A DNA stretch of 64,000 nucleotides from Vibrio aestuarianus (lineage in GTDB: Bacteria > Pseudomonadota > Gammaproteobacteria > Enterobacterales > Vibrionaceae): assembly GCF_012395185.1 (NCBI RefSeq), contig NZ_JAAZTU010000005.1, positions 88,630-152,629 of the forward strand, given 5' to 3'. Both the position numbers and the translations under genes were made by a program. The notes under the pieces are model-generated. The model was given only the letters and a program-made list of their open reading frames with translations. It made no database searches and had not been told where the DNA came from. This document shows, one piece after another, positions 37,905 to 47,733 of this stretch. Every line of letters begins with the position of its first letter. The stretch's first letter is position 1.

Positions 37905-39629
37905 CTATAAATAAATCGCTTGGATGACGCCCGATGAATCACCTTCACCTAAGCTCATCACTTCGTCTAAACTCACGATACCTTGCAATGCAAATTCCAT
38001 CGCGGATGCCAGCAGTGGTTTATACTGCTCGGATTGACGCGCAGCAGCGGCAAAGCCAACCGCATCATTCGACCTTAAGGCATCCATCATGGAGTGATCC
38101 AGTTCGAGCATTTCAAACACACCAATTCGACCACGGTATCCGGTTAAATTACAGTTTTGACAACCGCGACCGTGGGTAAATGTCGCCTCGACTTGGTTTG
38201 GGAAACGAACCGCTAACCACTGCTTACGAGCCTCATCGACGTCATCATTGGTCTTACAATCTGGGCACACTTTACGCACCAAACGCTGTGCCACTACAGC
38301 ACGTACAGCACTGGCTACTAAGTAACCTGGCGCGCCCATATCCATCATCCGTAAAGCACTGTCGACCGCATCGTTGGTGTGCAACGTACTGAGCACCAAG
38401 TGACCGGTTAGTGCTGCACGCAAGCCAATTTCAACAGTTTCTTGATCACGCATCTCCCCAACGAGAATGATATCTGGGTCTTGACGCAAAAAGGTTCTGA
38501 GCACTTTTGAAAAATCGAGATCAATTTTGGTATTGATTTGTACTTGGTTAACACGCGGTAAACGATACTCGACTGGATCTTCAGCAGTAATGATTTTTTT
38601 GCCCGGAACATTGAGTTCGGACAACGCACCGTACAAGGTGGTGGTTTTACCTGAGCCGGTTGGTCCGGTGACTAAGATCATGCCATGTGGACGTTTCAGT
38701 TGGCGACGCAAGCGCTTAAGCAGATCATCGGGAATACCTGATTCTTCTAGCTTACGAACTCCAGAAGACTGATTGAGCAAGCGCATCACCACAGACTCAC
38801 CATATTGCACTGGCATGGTAGACATACGAATATCGACCGATTGGCCTTTAACTCGGATATTAAAACGACCATCTTGTGGCAGGCGTTTTTCTGAAATATC
38901 AAGGTTTGCCATCAGCTTTAAACGCAGTACTAACGCAGAAGCAATGTTAGTTTCATTGAGAAGGGTTTCATGCAATACGCCATCAATACGCTGACGCAAA
39001 CGCAACACATTGGCATCCGGTTCGATGTGAATATCCGATGCACCAACTTGAATCGCATCTTCAAATAGTGAGTTAATCAGCTTAACAACCGTAACTTCAT
39101 CACTATCGTCTCCACCAATATCAAAATCAAATGCATCGTTACCTTGATGCTCAAGCTGTAACTGTTCGGCAAAGGAGGCAATTTCTTTTGTACGGCGGTA
39201 ATAACGGTCAAACCCTTCAACCAGTTGTTTTTCAGGTGCGATAGCAAATTCAAAACGATATTGAGGCAATTGAGTTAACAGTGATTCTTGGGCAAAGAGA
39301 TCCGCAGGATCACTCATTGCAACGCGCAGTATGTCGCCATTTTGACCAATAACTAGAGCACGTAGACGGCGCGCATGAACTTCAGGCAGTAGTTGCACCG
39401 CATCAATATCGACGTTCGCTCTGCTCAAATCAATTAAAGGTAGAGAAAGCTGCTGAGACAAAAAGCTCAACATTTGCTGTTCCGATAAAAAGCCAAGTTC
39501 GATCAGGGTGTCACCGAGTTTACGACCGGTGTTTTTTTGCGCGGCAAGCGCTTGTCCAACCTGCTCTTCAGTAATGATGCCTTCTTCAACCAGCAGATCG
39601 CCCAGCCGTTTACGTAACTTAATTTGCAT
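37905..39629 (-). CDS. mshE: MSHA pilus extension ATPase MshE with c-di-GMP-binding MshEN domain
   Basis: Hexameric ATPase that powers pilus polymerisation. 574 residues. The first ~60 residues contain two tandem RLGxxL...Q-type motifs (RLGDLLVEEGIITEEQV at 8-24 and KLGDTLIELGFLSEQQM at 37-53), the MshEN signature that in V. cholerae binds cyclic di-GMP and switches pilus extension on. The C-terminal GspE core has Walker A GPTGSGKTTTLYG, Walker B ILVGEMRDQET, His box TLHTNDA, and the zinc cysteines CPDC ... CQNC. The two halves of the motif are intact, so second-messenger control is expected here. Confidence 0.96.
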   Translation of the reverse strand: MQIKLRKRLGDLLVEEGIITEEQVGQALAAQKNTGRKLGDTLIELGFLSEQQMLSFLSQQLSLPLIDLSRANVDIDAVQLLPEVHARRLRALVIGQNGDILRVAMSDPADLFAQESLLTQLPQYRFEFAIAPEKQLVEGFDRYYRRTKEIASFAEQLQLEHQGNDAFDFDIGGDDSDEVTVVKLINSLFEDAIQVGASDIHIEPDANVLRLRQRIDGVLHETLLNETNIASALVLRLKLMANLDISEKRLPQDGRFNIRVKGQSVDIRMSTMPVQYGESVVMRLLNQSSGVRKLEESGIPDDLLKRLRRQLKRPHGMILVTGPTGSGKTTTLYGALSELNVPGKKIITAEDPVEYRLPRVNQVQINTKIDLDFSKVLRTFLRQDPDIILVGEMRDQETVEIGLRAALTGHLVLSTLHTNDAVDSALRMMDMGAPGYLVASAVRAVVAQRLVRKVCPDCKTNDDVDEARKQWLAVRFPNQVEATFTHGRGCQNCNLTGYRGRIGVFEMLELDHSMMDALRSNDAVGFAAAARQSEQYKPLLASAMEFALQGIVSLDEVMSLGEGDSSGVIQAIYL

Positions 39630-40668
39630 TTGTACTCTCCTCTAAACTACCGAGCACTTTCAGGCGATCACGAATAAACAGCTGTGACTGATTAGAGAGC
39701 CCGACTTTAGTGAGTGATTGTTGATAAGAGTATTTAGCTGCGCTTAAATCCATATTTCGCTCTTGGGTAATAGCAAGCCCAAGCCACCAGCGAGCATTCT
39801 CACTGTCTAGCTTGACTAAAGATTGGTAGCTTTCCAAAGCCATCGTATCTTGTTTCACTTTTTGTGCTAACGCTGCCCGCAGCGCAAGATAGTCCACGGA
39901 AGGATTATGCGGTAAGTGCACTAATGGGGTTAATGCTGCCTCTGTTTGCTTTTCTTTAAGCAGTAATTTAGCCAAAGCAATACGTAACGCTTCACCTTCA
40001 TAATTCGATTTGATACCAGCCTGCAAGATATCGAAAGCCTTGCGTGCATCACCTTTACCGTAATATAAAGCAGCCAATTTTTGGCGAGCAATGTCATTAT
40101 CAGGAGTGTAACGCAATACTTCATTGTACGAATCTAAGGCTTCTTTCAGTGAATTACTGTCTACCGCTTTAGCGGCGCGCTGCATCGCTTTTTCTGCAAG
40201 TTGCTGTGGGGTTAACTCGACTTGTTCGATCATCACACTAGATGTATCGACAATCACAGAAGCCTCTGGTATTGACGCAACTTGCGCAATCTTAATCGGT
40301 GCATTTTTTTCTGGTTCAGCATGAGAAGGCACACGCTGCACTTCAACATGTGATTTAGAATCAGTGCGAGACTGTACCGAGGGCACTGAATAAACCTGAC
40401 CATCATTGGTCACTATTTTTTTGGTTGGTGACGGAACCTCTTGCTCACTAAAAGCAATGGGGGTTGTCAATGTGCTGACTTGCTCGCTAACCGTCACTTG
40501 CTGCTGTGAAACAGCCCAACCACCAACCGCTAAACTGGCAGCAAAGCCGGCAACTAACCATAACCAAGCTCGGCTGCGCTTTACTTTGGCAACCTTTGCT
40601 TGTTCAAGGCTCGCCATCGTCGGGCGTTGCTGTGCAAGTTCGGATAGCGCATTATTAATAGCACTCAT
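39619..40668 (-). CDS. mshN: MSHA biogenesis TPR protein MshN
   Basis: 349-residue bitopic protein: cytoplasmic MSAINNALSELAQQRP start, one membrane helix (AWLWLVAGFAASLAVGGWAV), a linker rich in Ser, Thr, Val and Pro, and tetratricopeptide-like repeats from about residue 170 (LDSYNEVLRYTPDNDIARQKLAALYYGKGDARKAF and following). The start at 40668 has GGAG upstream and overlaps the mshM stop as ATGA. Likely a scaffold for secretin or platform assembly. Confidence 0.9.
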   Translation of the reverse strand: MSAINNALSELAQQRPTMASLEQAKVAKVKRSRAWLWLVAGFAASLAVGGWAVSQQQVTVSEQVSTLTTPIAFSEQEVPSPTKKIVTNDGQVYSVPSVQSRTDSKSHVEVQRVPSHAEPEKNAPIKIAQVASIPEASVIVDTSSVMIEQVELTPQQLAEKAMQRAAKAVDSNSLKEALDSYNEVLRYTPDNDIARQKLAALYYGKGDARKAFDILQAGIKSNYEGEALRIALAKLLLKEKQTEAALTPLVHLPHNPSVDYLALRAALAQKVKQDTMALESYQSLVKLDSENARWWLGLAITQERNMDLSAAKYSYQQSLTKVGLSNQSQLFIRDRLKVLGSLEESTNAN

Positions 40669-41510
40669 GACTGACTCCATCCCCAAATAAAAGGGCGTTT
40701 AAACTTAGGCTTACAGGTATCAAAAGTGTCGTGAATAGCTGTAAATAGGTGTTGATTATCAATACTCGATTGCCCCTGAGTAAATGCGAGCAACAGTGCT
40801 TTATGACAAACTTGATTAATCAAACGTGGTATTCCATGACTTGATCGCCAGATGGCTTTTTTCTGCTCAAGACTAAACAGTTCCGTTTTAGCGCCAGATT
40901 TAGTGAGACGGCTATCGACATAAGCGACAGACTCATCTAATGATAAAGGTCGCAGAGAGGCACTAAATGTTATCCGCTGACGAAATTGCCGCAAATGGTG
41001 CTGTGCTAAACGCTCATCCAACTCGGGTTGCCCTATCAAAACCAATTGCAGTAATTTGGTGTATTCAGTTTCTAAGTTACCAAATAACCTTAATATTTCT
41101 AATGCATCGTCAGGTAAGGCCTGCGCTTCATCAACGATAGCGACCACTCTTTTTCCTTGCTGCTTGAGCGAAATCAGTTGCTTCTGAATTTGGTCAACAA
41201 TATCGGCTTCATTTTGTTTGCCCAGCCCTAATTCATTCGCAACCGCTTGCCGCAGTTCTCGACCATTTAAGGCGGGGTTGGGCAGGTAAATTAACTCGAT
41301 ATGTGGTTGCAGGTGATTGATCAACATCCGGCAAACCATGGTCTTGCCCGTCCCCACTTCACCCGTTATCTTGATCACCCCCTCACCTAACTCAATCGCA
41401 GCACTCACCGTCTGAATCGCTTCATAATGTGGGGCTAACCCCAAAAACAACGAGGTATTGGGCGTTAAGTGAAAAGGTAATTGCTCAAAGCCAAAATGCT
41501 CAAGATACAT
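40665..41510 (-). CDS. mshM: MSHA biogenesis AAA ATPase MshM (ExeA/GspA-like)
   Basis: 281-residue cytoplasmic ATPase starting MYLEHFGFEQLPFHLTPNTS, the classic ExeA/GspA opening. Walker A GEVGTGKTMVCRML, Walker B VVAIVDEAQALP, and a sensor-like LLQLVLIGQPELDERL are present. It lacks the C-terminal membrane and peptidoglycan-binding part of ExeA, so here it probably works with MshN, encoded by the overlapping next gene. Confidence 0.93.
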   Translation of the reverse strand: MYLEHFGFEQLPFHLTPNTSLFLGLAPHYEAIQTVSAAIELGEGVIKITGEVGTGKTMVCRMLINHLQPHIELIYLPNPALNGRELRQAVANELGLGKQNEADIVDQIQKQLISLKQQGKRVVAIVDEAQALPDDALEILRLFGNLETEYTKLLQLVLIGQPELDERLAQHHLRQFRQRITFSASLRPLSLDESVAYVDSRLTKSGAKTELFSLEQKKAIWRSSHGIPRLINQVCHKALLLAFTQGQSSIDNQHLFTAIHDTFDTCKPKFKRPFIWGWSQS

Positions 41511-41515
41511 GGTGT

Positions 41516-43174
41516 TTATTCTTCGTCTGGGAACCACTCCTGCAGCAATTCACGTGAACGTTCGAGCTCTTTTTGCCAAGTATTGACACCAACGACGGTA
41601 GGTTTAAGCAAAATGACCAGTTCTGTTTTTTGGGTGATTTTAGATGTATTTCTAAATAAGTGCCCAAGTGCAGGAATGTCACCTAAAAATGGTACTTTAG
41701 AGACTTGATTTATATTGTTGGACTTCATCAAACCACCAATGACCACAACATCGCCATCCTGAGCTCGAATAATGGAGTCAGACTCTCGAATCGTGCTTTT
41801 TGCTAGAGGTAAAATGATTTTCGTCTCACCATAATCAATTTCTTTACTCTGCTGCTCGACTTCAATAACCGCAGGATGAACATGGAGGAATACATTCCCT
41901 TGGTCATCAATTTGCGGTGTCACATCCAGAGAAATACCAGAAAAGAATGGCGTTAATTCAACTTCAGGTGCAACATTTGAGTTATCACCATTACCCACTA
42001 CACTCGATAAGTCAGTCACATAATATTCATCAGCCCCAACTTTAATCACTGCTTTTTGGTTATTGGATGCCGTTACTCGTGGGCTAGAAAGAACATTGAG
42101 ATCACCTTGCGTACCCATAAAGCTCAACACGGCATCAAAGCTACCGCTTGATATCACAACATTTGACTGGCCACCCAGCAATGCGCCGATCGAATCTAGT
42201 CCTGGTAAAGCTGCCGGTAAAATATTGCCAGCGACATCTTTGACGATACTGCCAGCCCCAATAGTATAATTGGTACCATTAGAGGTGAACATCTTCGACC
42301 AATTGATACCTTGCTGGTATCCATCACTTAATGTGACTTCTAGAATTTTGGCTTCTAAAATGACCTGGCGTTGCATTCGATCATGAGAAATCCCGAGAAA
42401 ATTGCGCACTTCGCGAATTTCATCAGGGTAAGCTCGAACCGTAATCACACTGGCTTGAGGCGTTACGACAACACTTTGTCCCTGCCCTGAACCAATCAAC
42501 TGCAAAACGGCTTTTTCTAACTGCGGCCAAAAGTCACTCTCACTGATAGTTTCAATCTCAGTGCCACCTTTAGTGGTCGTCGATGAGCTACTATTTGAAT
42601 TCGAACTGCTATTGGAACTATTGGATGAATTAGAGTTGTTATTCGAGCCCGTATCAGTGTTAGTGATGGTACCGGTAGTAATCGATGTCAGCGAGCGACC
42701 TGTGCGCTTGAGCTGCAAATAGTCGACCGGAATCGTCACCGTACGTAAACCTGCCGGATAGACTTGAATCACTTTGCCTTTTTTGGTGATTTCAAATCCA
42801 TACATATCGCGTACAACCGATAGCACATCATCAAGTGTGACATCGGTTAAGTTAACCGTTACACGTCCTTCAACATTAGGGTGAATAGCAGCACTAAATT
42901 CTGTTCCTTTGACCAAACTGGCAAAGAAGGCTTTTGCCTCGACATTATTGGCTTTAATTCGAAAACGCTTCACCGTTTCTTGGCTACGTGGTGTTACCCC
43001 TTCAATGTCAGGCATAAGGTCAGCTTCCACAGAAGGAGGAAGCGCGTCTAAGTTTCGGCCATTCGATTCATTAATCGACTGATTTAAAGATTGCTTAATC
43101 TCTACTGGATCACGATGTCCCATCGAACAACCCACTAATGATGTAATCAACACGCCTAATACGATTTTACGCAT
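41516..43174 (-). CDS. mshL: MSHA outer-membrane secretin MshL
   Basis: Outer-membrane ring through which the pilus exits. 552 residues with a lipoprotein signal (VLITSLVGC), a secretin N-domain (residues ~70-165), then a low-complexity stretch of about 45 residues composed almost only of Ser, Asn and Thr (about 178-222), and the secretin core with VILEAKILEVTLSDGYQQG, LSSPRVTASNNQKAVIKVG and VPFLGDIPALGHLFR. The Ser/Asn linker probably spans a flexible periplasmic gap. Followed by mshM five bases later. Confidence 0.95.
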   Translation of the reverse strand: MRKIVLGVLITSLVGCSMGHRDPVEIKQSLNQSINESNGRNLDALPPSVEADLMPDIEGVTPRSQETVKRFRIKANNVEAKAFFASLVKGTEFSAAIHPNVEGRVTVNLTDVTLDDVLSVVRDMYGFEITKKGKVIQVYPAGLRTVTIPVDYLQLKRTGRSLTSITTGTITNTDTGSNNNSNSSNSSNSSSNSNSSSSTTTKGGTEIETISESDFWPQLEKAVLQLIGSGQGQSVVVTPQASVITVRAYPDEIREVRNFLGISHDRMQRQVILEAKILEVTLSDGYQQGINWSKMFTSNGTNYTIGAGSIVKDVAGNILPAALPGLDSIGALLGGQSNVVISSGSFDAVLSFMGTQGDLNVLSSPRVTASNNQKAVIKVGADEYYVTDLSSVVGNGDNSNVAPEVELTPFFSGISLDVTPQIDDQGNVFLHVHPAVIEVEQQSKEIDYGETKIILPLAKSTIRESDSIIRAQDGDVVVIGGLMKSNNINQVSKVPFLGDIPALGHLFRNTSKITQKTELVILLKPTVVGVNTWQKELERSRELLQEWFPDEE

Positions 43175-43189
43175 ACGATTTCTACTACC

Positions 43190-43516
43190 TTACTGCTTAA
43201 TATCTAGGGAAAAGAGGCCTAAGTTCCATAACCTTCCTCCACGAGAAAGCGTCACTTGTTGAGGTTCAATCGCTTGCACGGTATAGCCCCTCAATGACTC
43301 CCCAACGGTGATTACCTTGTCATTTAACACGGCAACACATGGTGTCGTTTGCTGGCAGGTAATACTTTGCAAAGTAGGTAGCGGATAGCTAACCACCTTT
43401 TTAGCGGGAACAACACTTTGTTCTACCCAGCCTAATGGTGCGGTAGGGTCTTGCGTTGCCCAACTATGGAATGCAATAGCTGACAACAATAATGAGAAAA
43501 CAACCTTAGCCACCAA
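43190..43516 (-). CDS. mshK: MSHA biogenesis protein MshK
   Basis: 108-residue exported protein with a signal-like N-terminus (VVFSLLLSAIAFHSWA). QDPTAPLGW and the short beta-rich C-terminal half (LPTLQSITCQQTTPCVAVLND) recall PilP/GspC-type secretin partners. Overlaps mshJ by 11 bases and precedes mshL by 15 bases. Confidence 0.85.
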   Translation of the reverse strand: MVAKVVFSLLLSAIAFHSWATQDPTAPLGWVEQSVVPAKKVVSYPLPTLQSITCQQTTPCVAVLNDKVITVGESLRGYTVQAIEPQQVTLSRGGRLWNLGLFSLDIKQ

Positions 43517-44150
43517 TAAACTCCTGTCTAACCCCTAACGTATACACTTCCATGATCACTCTGGCTTGAGGGTAATCTTCCACCGAGTATTGAAAGTGAC
43601 GCCAGTAATACTTCATTGGTAAACTTTCCAGACTGGCGAGATAGTTTAAAATTGCAAAATATTCCCCAGTAAACTCAAGTCGAACCGGGTGGACATAATA
43701 GCCTGAATATTCTGATGTTTTACTGTTATTGGCTATCGATTCTGCACTTAAAGACTCTAACGACACAAGTTTTAAATTTTGACTGTTCGCTAACACGCTT
43801 TCTAACTGTTCTGCCATTTGCGCTGGTGTGATCAAGCTGTCGACCACTTTGGATAACTCCAGTGACAGCGCTTGGCTTTGCTCTAATAACTGTTTGAACT
43901 CTATATCAATCTCTTGATTTGGATCTTTATTGAGTTTAGCAGTAAGTAACAGAATATCGCCTTGAATACGCTGATTGCTTTGCTCAAGCGATTGAAGTTG
44001 CAATTTATTGGCTGTGATTGACTTCAGTGTCGGTTCCAGTAATACACTAAAAATCAACAATACGCTGACCACCAGCCCACACAGTGCAATTAACACTTTC
44101 TCACGCGGGCTAAGTTTTGAAAATTTGTTATTGAGATCCTGCCAATTCAT
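43506..44150 (-). CDS. mshJ: MSHA biogenesis protein MshJ (PilO/GspM-like)
   Basis: 214 residues: short cytoplasmic N-terminus (MNWQDLNNKFSKLSPREKVL), one membrane helix (IALCGLVVSVLLIFSVLL), a long coiled coil (about 40-100), and a ferredoxin-like domain ending VIMEVYTLGVRQEFIGG. Architecture equals PilO/GspM, part of the inner-membrane alignment complex. ATG overlaps the mshI stop as TAATG. Confidence 0.9.
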   Translation of the reverse strand: MNWQDLNNKFSKLSPREKVLIALCGLVVSVLLIFSVLLEPTLKSITANKLQLQSLEQSNQRIQGDILLLTAKLNKDPNQEIDIEFKQLLEQSQALSLELSKVVDSLITPAQMAEQLESVLANSQNLKLVSLESLSAESIANNSKTSEYSGYYVHPVRLEFTGEYFAILNYLASLESLPMKYYWRHFQYSVEDYPQARVIMEVYTLGVRQEFIGG

Positions 44151-45589
44151 TATTTATCACCTTCCGTTGTTTTAAGCTCAAAGGTGATGATGTCTTGCTC
44201 ATTACGACCTATTTTCAGCTTCTCAAAGCTACGCCCAACCAAGTTAAGCTCACTTTTAAACTGGCTTAACCAATTAGGAATCACTTTAGCTTCACGAGCG
44301 AGACCGTGAAGATCAAGCTTGTCTGAATCGATCTCGATTGAGGTTAATGAAATATCATTGCGACTTAATTTGGCCAATGAGCGCATCACTCCTGAATAGC
44401 CTACTTGTTGCGATTCATCGAATTGATGCACGGCATTTAAAGAGTCCTGCTTGGCTTTTATTTCAAGCTTAAGTCGCTCAATCGCGGCTATTTTCTCCGC
44501 TGATGGTTTATGGCGATCCGCTTTTTGTTTCATTTGATCAAATTGAACTTTCAGTGTTTGAGCTTCGCTTTGTACCATTTGTAACTGTTGAAGTTGACGC
44601 TGATTTTGCCATTGATAACCACCATACATAAGCAGCATCAACAATGTCACACCACCCCATACCGCAACCACTGCAGATAAAGAAAAATAGTCTTTCTTCG
44701 GTTTGAGATGCTCTGGATACAGATTTAGCATCTCATCATTAATGCTGGTGATTTTTTCGAGCAAAAGATCCACAGAATCAGGGTGGCGTTCATCCAATAA
44801 AGAGACTTTAACGCTTAAACGCTCATTTAGCGCATCGACTAACTCTTGTTGATCTTCTTCATCACACTGCACTTTTAACTGATGAAGCGAGGCACCTTTC
44901 AGTTGCGATGAAAGGTAATCAATCGAACGTTGCAGCTCTAAGGCTAGTCCATCAAGTTGTAGTGCTGAACTTGCTACACCAGTTATAGGGGGAACCACAC
45001 CTCTTATGGTGCGTTGAAAACTGCATTTACGGTCAATAAAGGCATCGAATTTAAAACTGCTATTTTTATTGCGATGCAATAAAAGAAAGTTACCAAGTTC
45101 CCCAGCACTTCGTGCCCACACTTCACTTTCAGGGATAACTTTACCCAGTAACAAACCGTTGGCTTGCAATAATGCACTCACCTCCAAAACCAAACGTTTT
45201 GCCACCACATAAGCCTGAATTTTATTGCCAATAGGCAACGAAAAAGCATCAGCAACGATTTCGGTCACTTTTTCGTTAATCAGGTCCTTGAGTAAAAATG
45301 GCAGCGCAACTGACCACTCTTCCTTTGGTAAATTAGGTTTTTCTATTTGATAGGTTTGATAAAGATTTGAGTGCAAAACAAGGTGAACCACCAAAGCTTT
45401 TGCATTAAGCGCCTTTACGCTATCGAGTAATACACTCTGCCACGTTGCTCCCTCAAGAGGAACCTCTCTTGGCAAAGTAACGCCCTCTAACGAGGAGAAA
45501 TAGATAGCCTCTGGCTGTACAACAGCAAAAAGTTGTTTAGTAGCCGCTTTTGATGGCTTTATTTTTTCAATCAGTGACTGAACATTCAT
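44150..45589 (-). CDS. mshI: MSHA biogenesis protein MshI (PilM-PilN-like fusion)
   Basis: 479 residues. The first ~300 form an actin-like PilM/GspL-type cytoplasmic domain; a membrane helix near residue 302-322 (LSAVVAVWGGVTLLMLLMYGG) is followed by a coiled coil and a PilN-like periplasmic domain. So one protein covers the jobs split between PilM and PilN in other type IV pili. Twelve bases separate it from csrD. Confidence 0.88.
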   Translation of the reverse strand: MNVQSLIEKIKPSKAATKQLFAVVQPEAIYFSSLEGVTLPREVPLEGATWQSVLLDSVKALNAKALVVHLVLHSNLYQTYQIEKPNLPKEEWSVALPFLLKDLINEKVTEIVADAFSLPIGNKIQAYVVAKRLVLEVSALLQANGLLLGKVIPESEVWARSAGELGNFLLLHRNKNSSFKFDAFIDRKCSFQRTIRGVVPPITGVASSALQLDGLALELQRSIDYLSSQLKGASLHQLKVQCDEEDQQELVDALNERLSVKVSLLDERHPDSVDLLLEKITSINDEMLNLYPEHLKPKKDYFSLSAVVAVWGGVTLLMLLMYGGYQWQNQRQLQQLQMVQSEAQTLKVQFDQMKQKADRHKPSAEKIAAIERLKLEIKAKQDSLNAVHQFDESQQVGYSGVMRSLAKLSRNDISLTSIEIDSDKLDLHGLAREAKVIPNWLSQFKSELNLVGRSFEKLKIGRNEQDIITFELKTTEGDK

Positions 45590-45601
45590 TGAGGATCACT
45601 T

Positions 45602-47590
45602 TTATTTTTTACGCCAACGATTTCTTCGCCCTGCTTTTACAGTAGGAGCAACTATTTTCTCTGGTAACAAGGGAAGCTCTTCTTCAAACAATCGCCCTTG
45701 CCCACCTTGAACACCAAGGTTTTGTAATGTTCGCCATTCTTGTTCGGTTTCAACACCGACAGCAATAACCTGTGTCTGTGTTCCACTACAAGCACCAAGC
45801 ATACTGCGAACAAACAATTGATTCTCATGCCGTTGGTCTATTTTTTTAACCAAACTGCGATGTAATTTAAGATAATCAATCTTTAAATCTTTTATGTAGT
45901 GGGTACTGACGATGGTTCTACCCGCTTGGCCCACGACCACTTTAGCGCCAAGGCCTGAAATCATTTTTATTACAGGCCGCATATAATCAAGATGCTGTAC
46001 TAATCGCCCTTCTGGAAATTCAAATGAGAGCAAAGCCCTAACATCAGAAGAGAGTTGAAGTAACTCATATCTAAACCATTTGAAGTATAGTTTATCGGCA
46101 AAAGGGAGCACATGCAGATTAACTGAAACCGGATCAGTGAGTTCTGACGTTTTTAACAAGCGTAGCACTTTCAATAGCACCGCACGATCCATCATCATTT
46201 CATAACCGACGGTTTCTAGCGCCGCATGAAAACGAGAAGCTTTGATCACACCTTGCTCAGGATCATCAATACGAGCAAACAATTCGTGGTGTACCCATGT
46301 TAAATCATTTGATTTTTCAATTAAATAACAAGACTGCCGGTATAATAAAATAGCATCTGGAGTGAGCACTTGATCAAACAAGGTTCTCCAACGAACGCTT
46401 CCTCGCTCTTCTTGGATAAAATTGCTCTTTTTAAAACGACTCCAAGTATTCACGCCTTGTAACTGCGCACTTTTCAGTGCCGTTTCAGCTTCATCCAATA
46501 CTCGGCCACGTCGCTCACCTTCGCTGTACATGCTAATACCAATGTGACACCAATTTTCTGGATCAAGAGGCTCTGGAGGGTTAACGCGTGCAAATAATTT
46601 CAGGCATTGCACTGCGATAGAGGCGACCTCTTTGACGCCCTGATGAGGCACAAAAATAGCAAAATCCGCATCGTAATAGCGCGACAAAATGACATCAGGA
46701 TAACGCTGTATCACATTAGAAATACTTTCACCCACTTCGACGATTAGATCGTCCGCGACTTTTTTACCGCACTCTTCGCACAGGGAATCCCAATCATCAA
46801 TACGTATCATCAACACTCCACCACGAGCACCACTTTCAAGTAAAGCGGATTCCAATTTGCTATCAAATAATACGCGGTTAGCTGTTCCGGTCAGTTTATC
46901 TAAGAAAGTCTGAGTACGAATAAAAGTATCGAATCGACTGCGCTCTTGACGGGCATCTTGCAGCTCATCAATTAACACATCAAGCGCTTCACTTGCGGTG
47001 TAAGGCCACTCACGGTGATCACCTTGCGCATATTGCTCTACTCGACCAGCTAAGATCATGCGACCACGCTCTTCAAGCAATTCAGAGCCTATCAACTGCT
47101 CTTTCAACCATTTGATGCCTCTGATCAAACAGAAAACTATCAGCCCGACCGCTAGGGTAATGGACCACATCGCTCCTAACGAATAGCTGTAGCCAAGGTA
47201 TGGAGGAATGGCTTTGAAAGAGATGCTATAACTGGGATTGCGCTGTAAGGGGATATCAATATGATAAAGACGCTCAGGTGCAATTTTTGAAGAGGTATCT
47301 TTAAAGCGATAGATAACACCCGCTTGTGAAGTTAGCTGCATCTCGACAATATTACTGGCTTGCAACATTTTAGGCATCCAACGTTGCATTGAATACGCGG
47401 CGTCAGGGTCTTCCATTTCTTTGTCTACGACTTCCACAATCCCGGTCAGATAGTGATTGAGGTACTCTTGTCCCATACGCTGAAAAGACAAGGTTCCACC
47501 AATAAACAAAATAAACATCGCACTGGTAACGATTAAGGTAACAAATGCCCCTAAGCGCGTGCTCAGTTTCAATGTGGGGGTATACCGCAT
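45602..47590 (-). CDS. csrD: CsrD/MshH, degenerate GGDEF-EAL RNA-turnover regulator
   Basis: 662-residue inner-membrane protein, called MshH in vibrios. Two N-terminal helices (~15-35 and ~135-155) flank a periplasmic loop; a degenerate GGDEF domain follows, with YYDADFAIF where GGDEF should be, then a degenerate EAL domain with ELFARI where EAL should be. Both catalytic motifs are lost, so it should not make or cleave c-di-GMP. In E. coli CsrD promotes RNase E decay of the CsrB/CsrC RNAs and thus frees CsrA; in V. cholerae MshH has a similar effect. First gene of the msh assembly block. Confidence 0.92.
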   Translation of the reverse strand: MRYTPTLKLSTRLGAFVTLIVTSAMFILFIGGTLSFQRMGQEYLNHYLTGIVEVVDKEMEDPDAAYSMQRWMPKMLQASNIVEMQLTSQAGVIYRFKDTSSKIAPERLYHIDIPLQRNPSYSISFKAIPPYLGYSYSLGAMWSITLAVGLIVFCLIRGIKWLKEQLIGSELLEERGRMILAGRVEQYAQGDHREWPYTASEALDVLIDELQDARQERSRFDTFIRTQTFLDKLTGTANRVLFDSKLESALLESGARGGVLMIRIDDWDSLCEECGKKVADDLIVEVGESISNVIQRYPDVILSRYYDADFAIFVPHQGVKEVASIAVQCLKLFARVNPPEPLDPENWCHIGISMYSEGERRGRVLDEAETALKSAQLQGVNTWSRFKKSNFIQEERGSVRWRTLFDQVLTPDAILLYRQSCYLIEKSNDLTWVHHELFARIDDPEQGVIKASRFHAALETVGYEMMMDRAVLLKVLRLLKTSELTDPVSVNLHVLPFADKLYFKWFRYELLQLSSDVRALLSFEFPEGRLVQHLDYMRPVIKMISGLGAKVVVGQAGRTIVSTHYIKDLKIDYLKLHRSLVKKIDQRHENQLFVRSMLGACSGTQTQVIAVGVETEQEWRTLQNLGVQGGQGRLFEEELPLLPEKIVAPTVKAGRRNRWRKK

Positions 47591-47690
47591 GAATACTGAA
47601 TTCCTTTTCGATTCAAACCATATAAAAAGAAAATGTGCCGACAGATAAGAAAGTCTTAACTAGGGCGTGCTGACCTAATGATAACTATAT

Positions 47691-47719
47691 AAAAAAGCCG
47701 CGGTTTTCGCGGCTTTTTT
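47691..47719 (-). terminator. Rho-independent terminator of ssb
   Basis: AAAAAAGCCGCG/CGCGGCTTTTTT with a five-base loop, 15 bases after the ssb stop on the minus strand. It separates ssb from csrD and the msh genes, whose promoter must lie in 47591-47690. Confidence 0.92.
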
Positions 47720-47733
47720 CGAAATTGGAGCGT

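Noticed and set aside
28242..47590. The MSHA locus as a horizontally acquired island
   Set aside because: It is core in vibrios, its order matches V. cholerae, and no flanking integrase, repeats or base-composition jump were seen.
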